Source: JACJYM01 sp965230495 (GTDB taxonomy: Bacteria > Bacteroidota > Bacteroidia > Chitinophagales > Saprospiraceae). From it: DNA of 64,000 bases. Under the pieces are notes generated by a model that was not told the DNA's origin, searched no databases, and saw nothing but the letters and a program-made list of their open reading frames with translations. The stretch spans positions 1,860,001 to 1,924,000 of the forward strand of contig OZ246004.1 of the NCBI GenBank assembly GCA_965230495.1, given 5' to 3'. Of the stretch, positions 47,345 to 57,153 are shown piece by piece. Position 1 is the first letter of the stretch. Every line of letters begins with the position of its first letter. Made by a program: the position numbers and the translations under genes.

Positions 47345-49264
47345 CTATGATTCATCAACTTCTTCATATTCTACATCAGTAACGTCTTCATCCGAAGTAT
47401 CGCTTCCTGCATTATCACCTCCAGCATCACCAGCATTGGCTTGAGAACCTCCATTTGCCGCTTGTTGAGCTTGATAGATATCCTGACTAGCTGCTTGCCA
47501 TGCCGTATTTAATGCTGTAGTAGCAGACTCTATTTTTTCAAGATCCTTAGCCTGGTGAGCTTCTTTCAACTCTGCCAATGCAGATTCTATTGGTCCTTTC
47601 TTATCTTCCGGAACTTTATCGCCATATTCTTTCAACTGTTTTTCAGTTTGGAAAATTAAAGAATCAGCCATATTCAATTTTTCAATTTCCTCCTTCACCT
47701 TTTTATCTGCATCTGCATTAGCTGCAGCTTCCGCTTTCATTTTTTCTATCTCTTCCTGTGATAAACCAGTAGAAGCTTCAATTCTGATATTTTGTTCTTT
47801 TCCAGTTCCCTTGTCTTTTGCAGATACATTCAAAATACCATTTGCATCCATATCGAAGGTAACTTCTATCTGAGGTACTCCTCTTGGAGCAGGTGGAATT
47901 CCATCAAGAATAAACCTTCCTACCGTTCTATTGTCCCTAGCCATAGCTCTTTCTCCTTGCAAAATATGAATTTCAACACTTGGTTGATTATCTGCAGCAG
48001 TACTGTATGTTTTGGTTTTCTTAGTTGGAATAGTGCTATTCGCTTCAATAACCGTATCAAAAATGTTACCCATTGTTTCGATACCTAATGATAGTGGTGT
48101 AACATCTAAAAGTAATACATCTTTTACATCTCCACTTAAGACACCTCCCTGTATAGCAGCACCTATTGCCACCACTTCATCAGGATTCACACTCTTATTA
48201 GGCTTTTTCCCAAAGAAGTTTTCAACTGCTTCTTGTATCTTAGGTATTCTTGTACTACCTCCTACTAAAATAATCTCATCTATATCAGATTTAGACAATC
48301 CTGCATCTTTTAAAGCCTCGGCACAAGGTTTTAAAGATCTTTGTACCAGCTCATCTGCTAATTGTTCAAATTTTGCTCTCGATAGCTTTAATACCAAGTG
48401 CTTAGGAACTCCATCAACCGCTGTTACATAAGGTAAATTGATTTCTGTTTCCTGTGCAGAAGATAATTCTATTTTGGCCTTTTCGGCTGCATCTTTAAGT
48501 CTTTGAAGAGCCATAGGGTCTTTTCTAAGATCCATATTCTCCTGAGATTTAAATTCTTCAGCCAACCAATCAATAATTACTTGATCAAAATCGTCTCCTC
48601 CCAAGTGAGTATCTCCATTGGTAGACTTTACTTCAAAAACACCTTCACCCAATTCTAAAACAGAGATATCAAAGGTTCCACCTCCTAAATCAAATACTGC
48701 GATTGTTGCGTCTTGGCCTTTCTTATCCAAACCATAAGCCAAAGCTGCTGCTGTAGGCTCGTTAATAATTCTTTTCACTTCCAATCCTGCTACCAAACCA
48801 GCTTCTTTTGTAGCTTGTCTTTGAGAGTCATTAAAATAAGCCGGTACTGTAATTACAGCTTCCGTTACTTCTTGTCCTAAAAAGTCTTCTGCGGTCTTTT
48901 TCATTTTTTGTAGTACCATAGCAGAAATCTCTTGTGGAGTATACTGTCTACCTTCAATCTCTACTCTAGCTGTATCATTATCTCCTTTTACTACCTTATA
49001 AGGCACTCTTCCCGCCTCTTTAGAGACTTCAGAAAACCTATTACCCATAAATCTTTTGATAGACGATATGGTCCGTGTCGGATTAGTAATTGCCTGTCTT
49101 TTTGCCGGATCTCCTACTTTTCTTTCTCCATTATCCAAAAAAGCAACTACAGAAGGTGTAGTTCTTCTTCCTTCTTCATTTGGGATCACTACTGGCTCAT
49201 TTCCTTCCATCACAGAAACACATGAATTTGTAGTTCCCAGATCTATTCCTATTATTTTTCCCAT
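47345..49264 (-). CDS. dnaK: Molecular chaperone DnaK
   Basis: The 639-residue protein is a canonical DnaK: GIDLGTTNSCVSVMEG at the N-terminus, FDLGGGTFDISVL, ILVGGSTRIPKIQEAV, the linker VLLLDVTPLSLGIETMG, a full substrate-binding beta-domain (HILQGERAMARDNRTVG), the helical lid, and an acidic C-terminal tail ending YEEVDES. No grpE or dnaJ is adjacent. It is the housekeeping Hsp70, in contrast with the atypical paralogue at 32814-35306. Its upstream region has an inverted repeat CTGCCTTT/AAAGGCAG (49340-49347 and 49380-49387) of unknown role; no CIRCE element was seen. Confidence 0.98.
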   Translation of the reverse strand: MGKIIGIDLGTTNSCVSVMEGNEPVVIPNEEGRRTTPSVVAFLDNGERKVGDPAKRQAITNPTRTISSIKRFMGNRFSEVSKEAGRVPYKVVKGDNDTARVEIEGRQYTPQEISAMVLQKMKKTAEDFLGQEVTEAVITVPAYFNDSQRQATKEAGLVAGLEVKRIINEPTAAALAYGLDKKGQDATIAVFDLGGGTFDISVLELGEGVFEVKSTNGDTHLGGDDFDQVIIDWLAEEFKSQENMDLRKDPMALQRLKDAAEKAKIELSSAQETEINLPYVTAVDGVPKHLVLKLSRAKFEQLADELVQRSLKPCAEALKDAGLSKSDIDEIILVGGSTRIPKIQEAVENFFGKKPNKSVNPDEVVAIGAAIQGGVLSGDVKDVLLLDVTPLSLGIETMGNIFDTVIEANSTIPTKKTKTYSTAADNQPSVEIHILQGERAMARDNRTVGRFILDGIPPAPRGVPQIEVTFDMDANGILNVSAKDKGTGKEQNIRIEASTGLSQEEIEKMKAEAAANADADKKVKEEIEKLNMADSLIFQTEKQLKEYGDKVPEDKKGPIESALAELKEAHQAKDLEKIESATTALNTAWQAASQDIYQAQQAANGGSQANAGDAGGDNAGSDTSDEDVTDVEYEEVDES

Positions 49265-49465
49265 ATTATTATGATTAAAATTTTATTGTCAAAAAAATGT
49301 ACAGTAAATCCTAATCAATCTATATGCCAATACATTATTCTGCCTTTATTTCAGGAATTAGGTGACAGTTAAAGGTAAAAAAGGCAGGTAGTGAAGAAAA
49401 TAAGATGTCAATTCGTCATGTAAAGGTAATTACTAACATATCAATAGCTCTAATATTACATTCTT

Positions 49466-49894
49466 TTAATCCTGAATACTGATAAGATAAGCAATAATTT
49501 CACTCACTTTTCCTTTAATCTCCCTTTTATCCAACTCTTCTTCTTTTGCAAATACTTCTCCCCAAACAGGCATTTCTCTAGAGCCATGAGCATTTGGCAT
49601 TGTCGTTCCATCTATCATTCTGGCAATTTGTTGCACCGGAAATTTGTTTAATTTTCTTCTACTATTAATAGTTCTTAAATTAGCAGGTAAACTCTTCAGA
49701 GTATCTACCCTGACTCCCCTACCATCATCTCCATGACATGAAACACAGTATTTTTTAAAATGTACTTCGCCTCTTTGTGCCTGTGCAGCCAACGAGTTTT
49801 TTGGAGGTCCTTGCTCACAACCAATACAGAATATAAATAGAATAAAGCTCAATACAGTCGTATTAACAACATTGGTAAATTTTAGATTTTTCAT
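49466..49894 (-). CDS. Monohaem c-type cytochrome lipoprotein
   Basis: The 142-residue protein has a lipobox (LFIFCIGC, then EQGPP). The haem motif CVSCHGDDGRG follows, with a later methionine-containing segment (GTTMPNAHGSREMPVWGE) that can supply the axial ligand, and C-terminal IKGKVSEIIAYLISIQ. It is an ordinary class I cytochrome c domain, probably carrying electrons on the periplasmic face of a membrane. ATG at 49894 is preferred over the GTG two codons upstream. Partners are not encoded next to it. Confidence 0.88.
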   Translation of the reverse strand: MKNLKFTNVVNTTVLSFILFIFCIGCEQGPPKNSLAAQAQRGEVHFKKYCVSCHGDDGRGVRVDTLKSLPANLRTINSRRKLNKFPVQQIARMIDGTTMPNAHGSREMPVWGEVFAKEEELDKREIKGKVSEIIAYLISIQD

Positions 49895-50069
49895 AAGCAC
49901 TACATTTTTATTAAATCATCTTAATATGTAGTAAGATGATATCAAATCAAGTACTTATAAATATAACACTTATTCCTCTAATTCAAGCGGGCTGTCGCAT
50001 TATTCCGCCCATATCACTTATATTGGGCTTCCTGCCTTACTCCACCATACAATCTATTTCATAAGTGAT

Positions 50070-51296
50070 TTAATCCTTGGAAGGATTATTTACAATACCC
50101 ATAAAAATCGGTATATCAGTTGACTTATGTCGAAGCACTAATAAAAAGGGTTTATCAAAGGTCAATGAAGGAGGTGCAGAGGTTACACCGACACCAATAG
50201 AAGTAACAGCGGCTCCTTCTACTCCCTTCTCGTCCATAACTAAGGTCGCTTTATGCTCAACTTGACTAACATATAAAGACCCTATTTTGGACGAACCAAA
50301 ATTCGATAAATCGCAACTTGATGATTGAAAAATATCTTCTATCCCCATATCTCTAAGAGACGGTATAAGAGATGTCTTATAAGTTATATCAAGCTTTGGC
50401 AGTGTAACATAAGCTCTTTCTTCAGTCAATAATTCTAAAGAGGATTGAAACATGTCCCAATTCTGAGTGATCCAACCTTCAATTCCTATATTCTCATCTC
50501 TTAATCCAAGAAAGGTCATACTAAAAACACTATCACTGAATGGTAAATTCAATACGAAGTGATCTTCTGCCACATGATATTTAAACATAGCATCGTGACG
50601 CATGTAATTCACTTTATCAACGGCTCCATTACGAAGGTAAAAATCACCCTCAGATGTATAATCAACCGGGAATCCATTAGCCCAATTTGATTTAAAATAG
50701 ATGGCATTAAGAATAAAAGCTACATCCTCAGGTTTTATGTTCTCTATCAGTTTCTTGATTTTACCTTCCGTATTATTCTCTATCCATTGGTTAATCGATG
50801 ATTTCGCAGTTTCTGCTTTACTAAAATCTTCGTTAAGTATTTCTGCCAGATAACTGTTTTCAATTGCCTGTTTGTAATCGGACAATACATCCACCCTATT
50901 GGCATCATAAAATAAGGCATTATTTGAAATAAATTCAGTCTCCTTATTGGTATGTAAATCGGTATATAATTTGGCATAAGCTTTATTGATCTCATTCACT
51001 GAATTCTCATCTAAGCCTAAGGCCTCTAGTACTTGCTTTTTTGAGTTTCCTTCTAATCCGTTCACCAACATATAAAGAGCCACTTGTATGCTATACGGAG
51101 ATATTAAAATATTCTCATCACTATCATTCTTCTCCATAACTCTAAGAAAAAATTCATGTCCAAAGTCACTATTTGGAGACGTAATATTTATATCATTTAT
51201 ACTCTCATTAATAACTGGACTATTTTCGTCTCCGCAGGAGTTAAAAAAAATCAGCAGTAATAAGTACGATAAAAGTTGAAGTGATTTAGTATTCAT
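50070..51296 (-). CDS. Serpin-family protease inhibitor lipoprotein
   Basis: The 408-residue protein has a lipobox (LIFFNSC, cysteine 21) followed by GDEN. The serpin fold is clear: SPYSIQVALYMLVNGLEGNS, NALFYDANRVDVLSDY, AIYFKSNWANGF, LPKLDITYKTSLIPSLRDMG, and VEHKATLVMDEKGVEGAAV, then FDKPFLLVLRHKSTDIPIFMG. The reactive-centre loop starts near residue 356; its hinge is rich in small residues, consistent with an inhibitory serpin. The target protease is unknown. Confidence 0.92.
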   Translation of the reverse strand: MNTKSLQLLSYLLLLIFFNSCGDENSPVINESINDINITSPNSDFGHEFFLRVMEKNDSDENILISPYSIQVALYMLVNGLEGNSKKQVLEALGLDENSVNEINKAYAKLYTDLHTNKETEFISNNALFYDANRVDVLSDYKQAIENSYLAEILNEDFSKAETAKSSINQWIENNTEGKIKKLIENIKPEDVAFILNAIYFKSNWANGFPVDYTSEGDFYLRNGAVDKVNYMRHDAMFKYHVAEDHFVLNLPFSDSVFSMTFLGLRDENIGIEGWITQNWDMFQSSLELLTEERAYVTLPKLDITYKTSLIPSLRDMGIEDIFQSSSCDLSNFGSSKIGSLYVSQVEHKATLVMDEKGVEGAAVTSIGVGVTSAPPSLTFDKPFLLVLRHKSTDIPIFMGIVNNPSKD

Positions 51297-51479
51297 AATA
51301 TCCTTACGTTTTAGTTAAAATATACTCTCTATTTATTAAGACTATTTATTAAACAAATTGGTTGGGAAACAACCTAAAAAAGGTGACATAAATATTACAT
51401 AAACTGAAATAATTTTCGTTATCATTGCGACTCACTGAAATTCTAATGGCTCTTTTGATAACTGGAACTTGTAAAAAAG

Positions 51480-52514
51480 ATGAGTGAAATTAAAAAGCTT
51501 AACCTGGATCTTTCTAAGATTAGAAATTTTAAAAAATATACTGAAACTAGTAATACAAAGGCTATCGTACAGATAGTCAACTCGTTTTTACCATTTGTAG
51601 GCTTGTGGATATTAATGTACTTATCATTGGATATTAGCTACTGGCTAACTTTTGGATTAGGAATTATCAACGCTTTCTTTCTCGTTAGAATTTTTATTAT
51701 TCAACATGATTGTGGGCATAATTCTTTTGTAGCCAATTCTAAATTTAGACATACGGTTGGCTATATATGTAGTTTATTCAGTGCTATTCCCTATCATTAT
51801 TGGGCTAAATCTCATCATGTTCATCACGCGAATAACGGAAATTTAGAATTACGAGACATTGGTGACATTACCACTTTAACTGTTAAAGAATATTTTTCAT
51901 TATCTAATTGGAAAAAATTTAAATATCGCCTGTATCGTTCATTTCCTGTGATGTTTGTGTTGGGCCCTATATATTATATCGCTATTCACAACAGAATGAA
52001 TCTCATTAAAATGGAAATCTTCAAAAACGAAAAATGGAGATTATATATCAATAATGTGATCTTGCTTGGAATATTTGTAGGTCTTGCCATTTGGTTAGGG
52101 GTTTGGAAATTTATCCTGACTCATTTCACTATACTTTTCATTTTTGCGATTATAGCAGTTTGGTTTTTTTATGTTCAGCATCAACACGAAGAATCTTATA
52201 AACAATGGAAAAAAAATTGGGATTACATTACTGCAGCCATTAAAGGAAGTACTTATTATAAAGTCCCTCGTTTATTCAATTGGCTCACAGGTAATATAGG
52301 TATTCACCATATTCATCATTTAAATCCTGCTATACCGAACTATAATTTGAAAAAAGCACTAAGGGAAAATCAATGGATCAACCAATTGACTACAACTATA
52401 GGTTTTATTGATAGTTTAAAATTAGCATCAAATAAACTTTGGGATGAAACAAGTCAGAGAATGATTACTTTTAGAGAATACAGAAGGTTAAAGCCTTCTC
52501 TGGCAGTTTCATAA
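51480..52514 (+). CDS. Membrane fatty acid desaturase
   Basis: The 344-residue protein has the three histidine boxes of membrane desaturases: HDCGH (76-80), HHVHH (112-116) and HHIHH (276-280), plus several membrane segments (about 34-72, 155-170, 192-232). The box pattern fits the delta-12/omega-3-like acyl-lipid group more than stearoyl-CoA desaturases. It probably adjusts membrane fluidity. Divergent from the serpin gene across 183 bp. Regiospecificity cannot be read from sequence. Confidence 0.9.
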   Translation: MSEIKKLNLDLSKIRNFKKYTETSNTKAIVQIVNSFLPFVGLWILMYLSLDISYWLTFGLGIINAFFLVRIFIIQHDCGHNSFVANSKFRHTVGYICSLFSAIPYHYWAKSHHVHHANNGNLELRDIGDITTLTVKEYFSLSNWKKFKYRLYRSFPVMFVLGPIYYIAIHNRMNLIKMEIFKNEKWRLYINNVILLGIFVGLAIWLGVWKFILTHFTILFIFAIIAVWFFYVQHQHEESYKQWKKNWDYITAAIKGSTYYKVPRLFNWLTGNIGIHHIHHLNPAIPNYNLKKALRENQWINQLTTTIGFIDSLKLASNKLWDETSQRMITFREYRRLKPSLAVS

Positions 52515-52527
52515 TACTCAAGACTTT

Positions 52528-55269
52528 TTATCCTCCAAAGTAATTATTGGCATTTTGCTGTCCATATTCATACTTTAAGAAATTAAGTGCTCCTGATTTA
52601 ACACCGATGAAAAAACCATAGGTCCTTTGGCTAGGATTCCATCGAATGCTCATCGTCCAACAATGCAGATCTCTTGATAACCCAAATGAAGGATAAGGAA
52701 ATGTTTTAGTAACGAAATTGTATGAGAGATTGCCGACTGTTAGATTCCAATTTTCTGATAAAGGGATACTACCACTAAATCTAATAGAGTTTGAAGACAC
52801 AAAGGAAGTATCACGACCATCATTTTCTTTTCTCTTAACCCATTGAAATACATGGCTTATTCTGAATTTATCAAACAGGTCTGCAAATGATCTTAGCTCC
52901 TTTTTCTTTTGGCCCTTTTTTATTCGTATACCGGGCCTTGAATCCCTCTCTTTTTTATCTTCTTCCTTGCTGGCTTTTTTCTCTTCCTTTTTCTCAGAAG
53001 AGAAAAGCCCTCTGATTTGTTTAAAAGTAAAACCTGTATCAAAATTTAGTGTAAGATTTCTCATTTCTACCAATTTACCCTGAGTATCCCACAAGGTTTT
53101 GTTTATTACTCTTCCAGACTCATTCGTTTCATATGGTCGAAACCTTGCAGAAAATCTAAACTTGGTCAATCCCTTGTATATATTCGTATTACCACTCACT
53201 GAAATGTCACTCCAATTAAGAGAATCTGCCGCGAAATTATAATTTCCGTTCAGTGATAAATTATTAAGCAGTTTAATATTCTTTTCGGTACTATCTCTTT
53301 TCGAATAATACTTGGCCTCCAAAATATTGGTAAAACTATAACTCAGTGTCATCTGCCTATCCCTCAAACTTGGAGAATAAGGATTGCCCCGGAAAGGGTT
53401 ATATAAGTCTATTTCATTTTCTTCAGGTCTGTTATCTGTATCCACCATCAACTCGTACCTGTCTTTTGAAGAAGGGGCATACGAAAAGGTAAAACTGGGC
53501 TTCATAACATGCCTAATTCCCCTGATTAATCCCTTACTAAATCTCTTGGTTCCGAACAATTGGGTCCCTACCGATAGATTTACGCTATAATCCCGAAAAG
53601 TATAAAAGCCCCTCAAGGTATCCCTGAGTTGCTGCCCGTAGATAGTATCATTTCTATAAATTGTGACCCCTTCAGGATCAACACCAATAGAGTCCATCTC
53701 TATGATATTAGCCGGATCGAAACTTCTTAATTCTTTATTCAGATACCAGTTTTCGGTATAATTAATACTTGGAGAAATCTGAAAGTATTTAGCTGCTGTA
53801 AAACTTGTATTCACACTGGCTCTATGTTGTAACCCAGTCTTTAAGTTATCCAACGTTTGCTGATCAAATATAGTCGTATCGGTTGTTGTAGTCATATTTT
53901 GTAATGAGGCATCATATTTCAGAGCTATCTTCTCATACCATTTTTCTCCTCCAGCTTGATTTTTTCTTTTTAAAGGATATATGGTATTCATATTTAAACT
54001 TGCGGAGGGTAAAGTGATAGATACATTTCGAGTCTGAGTATTTTGAGAATGTGAAAATCCTGCTCTAAAACTAAAAGGGGTTCCTGGCATTGAATGCCTA
54101 AAGTTTAGATTAGAGGTATATGTGTTGGTCAATCTTCGTGCCGCCGATTGACTTTGACGTTGATCAAATCTATTACCAGATATATTTATGGAACCACTTA
54201 GATTTCTGTAAGGGTGAGCCTTGCTATCCTGGGTATGACTAATATTAATACTAAAGGCGGTCTCTTTGTTTTTTCCACCCGTATTATCATCATCTCGTAC
54301 CCAGTTAAAATATCTAAGATCTACCGTCCCATTATATCCATATCTCTTTTTATAGTTGGACAAAAGTTTGACAGCCCAACTTCCTCTTGTATATATGTCT
54401 GCAGTTAGTTTAACATCCACATACTCGTTGATAGGGAAATAATAACCTATATCTCTAAAGCTAAGTCCTAACTGAGGATCATACTCATAGTTCTTAGGAA
54501 ATATGAGACCAGAAGAAGCACCATCTGTTAATGGGAAAAAACCGAATGGAAGAAATATCGGCGTGGGTACACCTCCTAATTCTAAATTGGATGGACCTAC
54601 CACTGCCAATTTATTTGGGATTACTTTCAGTTTAGAGGCACGGATTCCATAATGAGGATGTTCGTGATCACATGTTGTTACAATTGCATTTTGATTGTAC
54701 AATACTTTTTCTTCTGTACCACTGCTATCTATGGTATTACTCACAAATTTTGTTTTCTTACCTACCAGATAAAATTCACCTTCTTTGGTTATTGCACTGG
54801 ACACTATCCCCTTTTTTGTCTTAAAATTATATCTGAGAGATTCGTATTCAAAACTAGAGTTCCCATCCTTGAATACAGGTTTGACAATTTCATCTTTGGC
54901 AGTATCTATTACTGTAAAAGCTGAAGCTACATTTGTAGTAAAATTGAAAATAATATAGTCAGCATTGAGATTATAACTTCGGTACTTTACAAAAGCATCA
55001 CCAAAAAGATGAATTTCATTTTTTATTAAATCAGTATAAGAAGAATCAACTGATCCGTAATCAATTTTCGCATCAATACCCTCCTGGGCAAATAGATCTT
55101 CGTTAGATTTTGGGAGTTTTAATGTATCTATACCGATGGTATCCGGAGATAAAGTATCTATTACCGTACTGGTAGGATAAATCACCGAATCCAATGCAAC
55201 AGAATCTTGTTGAAACCAAGAAATCTGATACATTGAAATAAAACATACTATGTATAATACAGATTTCAA
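52528..55269 (-). CDS. lptD: LPS-assembly outer-membrane protein LptD (Bacteroidota type)
   Basis: The 913-residue protein has a signal sequence, an OstA-like periplasmic beta-jellyroll (about 65-230, including EIHLFGDAFVKYRSYNLNAD and NQNAIVTTCDHEHPHYGI), then the LptD barrel entry GVPTPIFLPFGFFPL and many amphipathic strands. It inserts lipopolysaccharide into the outer leaflet. A lysine-rich loop at about 770-805 is unusual. The start appears to be TTG at 55269: a stop lies three codons upstream, and the next ATG would remove most of the signal peptide. Confidence 0.88.
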   Translation of the reverse strand: MKSVLYIVCFISMYQISWFQQDSVALDSVIYPTSTVIDTLSPDTIGIDTLKLPKSNEDLFAQEGIDAKIDYGSVDSSYTDLIKNEIHLFGDAFVKYRSYNLNADYIIFNFTTNVASAFTVIDTAKDEIVKPVFKDGNSSFEYESLRYNFKTKKGIVSSAITKEGEFYLVGKKTKFVSNTIDSSGTEEKVLYNQNAIVTTCDHEHPHYGIRASKLKVIPNKLAVVGPSNLELGGVPTPIFLPFGFFPLTDGASSGLIFPKNYEYDPQLGLSFRDIGYYFPINEYVDVKLTADIYTRGSWAVKLLSNYKKRYGYNGTVDLRYFNWVRDDDNTGGKNKETAFSINISHTQDSKAHPYRNLSGSINISGNRFDQRQSQSAARRLTNTYTSNLNFRHSMPGTPFSFRAGFSHSQNTQTRNVSITLPSASLNMNTIYPLKRKNQAGGEKWYEKIALKYDASLQNMTTTTDTTIFDQQTLDNLKTGLQHRASVNTSFTAAKYFQISPSINYTENWYLNKELRSFDPANIIEMDSIGVDPEGVTIYRNDTIYGQQLRDTLRGFYTFRDYSVNLSVGTQLFGTKRFSKGLIRGIRHVMKPSFTFSYAPSSKDRYELMVDTDNRPEENEIDLYNPFRGNPYSPSLRDRQMTLSYSFTNILEAKYYSKRDSTEKNIKLLNNLSLNGNYNFAADSLNWSDISVSGNTNIYKGLTKFRFSARFRPYETNESGRVINKTLWDTQGKLVEMRNLTLNFDTGFTFKQIRGLFSSEKKEEKKASKEEDKKERDSRPGIRIKKGQKKKELRSFADLFDKFRISHVFQWVKRKENDGRDTSFVSSNSIRFSGSIPLSENWNLTVGNLSYNFVTKTFPYPSFGLSRDLHCWTMSIRWNPSQRTYGFFIGVKSGALNFLKYEYGQQNANNYFGG

Positions 55270-55302
55270 ATATATTTAAATATTAAAATAAAATATAATT
55301 TG

Positions 55303-55310
55303 TATTTTTG
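55303..55310 (+). promoter_or_regulatory. Possible Bacteroidota -7 element for the amidase gene
   Basis: TATTTTTG matches the TAnnTTTG consensus 46 bp before the amidase ATG, in the 87-bp gap shared with divergent lptD. No convincing spaced -33 TTG was found, so support is weak. Confidence 0.35.
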
Positions 55311-55356
55311 TTGTTTCTAATTACAAAGTTAACAAAGGTCTTCAATCAACTACATT

Positions 55357-56529
55357 ATGTTTCAATTTAAATATAAGCTACTTTATCCTTTCAGTAAAAA
55401 TCAACTACGTTCACCTTTGTTCTTTATTCTAACGATAATAATCAGCATTCATAGCTCTGTAGATGCTCAAAGCCATGTTAAAAAAGCTTTAAAAACCGGA
55501 GAGTCCAATCAAATAAAAAAAATAATGATTGATGCGGGGCATGGAGGAAAAGATAGTGGTTGTCTGGGATCATATAGTAAAGAAAAAGATATTTCTCTCA
55601 CTATTGCTCTAAAACTGGGTCAAGAAATCACTAAAAAATTCAAAAATATAGAAGTCTTATATACACGAAAAGATGACACTTTTGTACCTCTTTTCGAAAG
55701 AATAAATATGGCCAATGAAGCCTCTGTAGATTTATTTATTTCTATTCATTGTAACTATGCAAAAAACAAAAAAGTCAAAGGATCGGAAACCTTTGTAATG
55801 GGATTGCACAGAGCAGAAGAAAATTTAAATGTCGCGAAGAGGGAAAACGAAGTAATACTACTTGAAAACGATCATGAGATCACTTATGATGGTTTTGACC
55901 CTTCATCTACCGAAGGGCATATTATATTATCTATGTATCAAAATTTGTATTTGGACCAAAGTATAGACTTCGCTTCCAAGGTAGAAACCTCAATGCCCGG
56001 ATCTAAATTAAGTGTGAGCAGAGGCGTTAAGCAAGCCGGTTTTGTTGTTTTAAGAAGAGCTACCATGCCTGCTGTATTAATAGAAACAGGTTTTTTAAGT
56101 AATAGTGACGAAGAAAAATACTTAAACAGTGAAGTGGGGCAAAACGAAATCGTCTCAAGCATTAGTACTGCTTTAGGAAAATACTCGCAACAAATAGAGT
56201 CCAACGAACAACCAGAAGTTGCAAAAAGTGAACAAACTAAAAAAACTATTTCCCAAAAATCAACCGAGAATGACGTCGTAAAAAAACAAACCATAACTAA
56301 GAAAACCGAAGAAAACATCTTCAGACTCCAGATAGCTGCAATGAAATCAAAGACTTCGGATTATGACCATATACCACAAAAATTAGGATATAGAATGACC
56401 ATTGTCGAAGAAAACGGCTGGTTAAAATATCAGGTAGGAAATTTCCTAAGCAGGGAAGACGCATTTAAAGCAAAAAAGAGATTAGCTGAACTAGGATTTG
56501 AGCAAAGTTTTGTTGTGAAAGCGGAGTAA
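55357..56529 (+). CDS. N-acetylmuramoyl-L-alanine amidase with C-terminal SPOR domain
   Basis: The 390-residue protein has an N-terminal signal-like helix (about 22-38) and an Amidase_3 zinc domain (about 53-280): IMIDAGHGGKDSGC, DLFISIHCNYA, and PAVLIETGFLSN with the catalytic glutamate. A lysine- and serine-rich linker leads to a SPOR-like repeat (about 318-388, FRLQIAAMK, then LKYQVGNFLSREDAFKAKKR). SPOR domains bind denuded septal glycan, so a role in cell separation is likely. Divergent from lptD. Confidence 0.92.
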   Translation: MFQFKYKLLYPFSKNQLRSPLFFILTIIISIHSSVDAQSHVKKALKTGESNQIKKIMIDAGHGGKDSGCLGSYSKEKDISLTIALKLGQEITKKFKNIEVLYTRKDDTFVPLFERINMANEASVDLFISIHCNYAKNKKVKGSETFVMGLHRAEENLNVAKRENEVILLENDHEITYDGFDPSSTEGHIILSMYQNLYLDQSIDFASKVETSMPGSKLSVSRGVKQAGFVVLRRATMPAVLIETGFLSNSDEEKYLNSEVGQNEIVSSISTALGKYSQQIESNEQPEVAKSEQTKKTISQKSTENDVVKKQTITKKTEENIFRLQIAAMKSKTSDYDHIPQKLGYRMTIVEENGWLKYQVGNFLSREDAFKAKKRLAELGFEQSFVVKAE

Positions 56530-56536
56530 AAGAATT

Positions 56537-57136
56537 CTACTGATAGACTCTAATTATCTCACCTGACCTCGTTCCTTCAACACTTCTAACATAAGCTCGA
56601 ATCACTTTTTCCATACTTATGGGTTCATGGTCTGGAAAATATTTTTTATACTTTTCATAAGCGTTTTCAACCACACCTAATGAAACTACATTGACTCTTA
56701 CATCTTTTAGCTCGAGAGCAACTGCTTGAGTAAAACTATGTATTGCTCCATTAACCATAGCTGCACTACTAGTCATTAATACAGGATCATCTGCTAAAAT
56801 CCCTGTTGAAAGAGTAATGGAACCACCTTCCTTAATATACTCCTTTCCTATCTTAACCAGATTTACTTGCCCCATTAATTTGCTTTTAATGCCGATATAA
56901 AAGTCTTCCTCGGACAAGTTTTCAAAGTAATCCCATTTTGCTTCTCCTGCAATACAAAGAATAGCATCTAATTTTCCTATATTCTCAAACATTGTTGTAA
57001 TGGACTCGCTATCTGTTATATCTACCACCAAATCTACATCTCTTCTTCCTGCAACAATTACTTCATGATCCGTTGAATAATGTTTTGCAACTACTTTACC
57101 AATAGTTCCTTTACCTCCAATAATCAGTATTTTCAT
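56537..57136 (-). CDS. Short-chain dehydrogenase-like protein lacking the YxxxK pair
   Basis: The 199-residue Rossmann protein starts with MKILIIGGKGTIGKVVAKHY, the nucleotide-binding glycine motif (GGxGxIG), then DLVVDITDSESI and LCIAGEA. Where classical SDRs carry YxxxK, this reads TSSAAMVNGAIHSFTQAVAL, so the catalytic tyrosine and lysine are absent. This matches a short SDR subgroup with the same loss, whose activity is unclear. It is shorter than the usual 240-260 residues. ATG 57136; 17 bp after the next gene. Confidence 0.82.
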   Translation of the reverse strand: MKILIIGGKGTIGKVVAKHYSTDHEVIVAGRRDVDLVVDITDSESITTMFENIGKLDAILCIAGEAKWDYFENLSEEDFYIGIKSKLMGQVNLVKIGKEYIKEGGSITLSTGILADDPVLMTSSAAMVNGAIHSFTQAVALELKDVRVNVVSLGVVENAYEKYKKYFPDHEPISMEKVIRAYVRSVEGTRSGEIIRVYQ

Positions 57137-57153
57137 ATAATTCTTTTAAAATT

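Noticed and set aside
47792..49225. Plus-strand frames opposite dnaK
   Set aside because: They are antisense shadows of a strongly conserved gene with biased codons.
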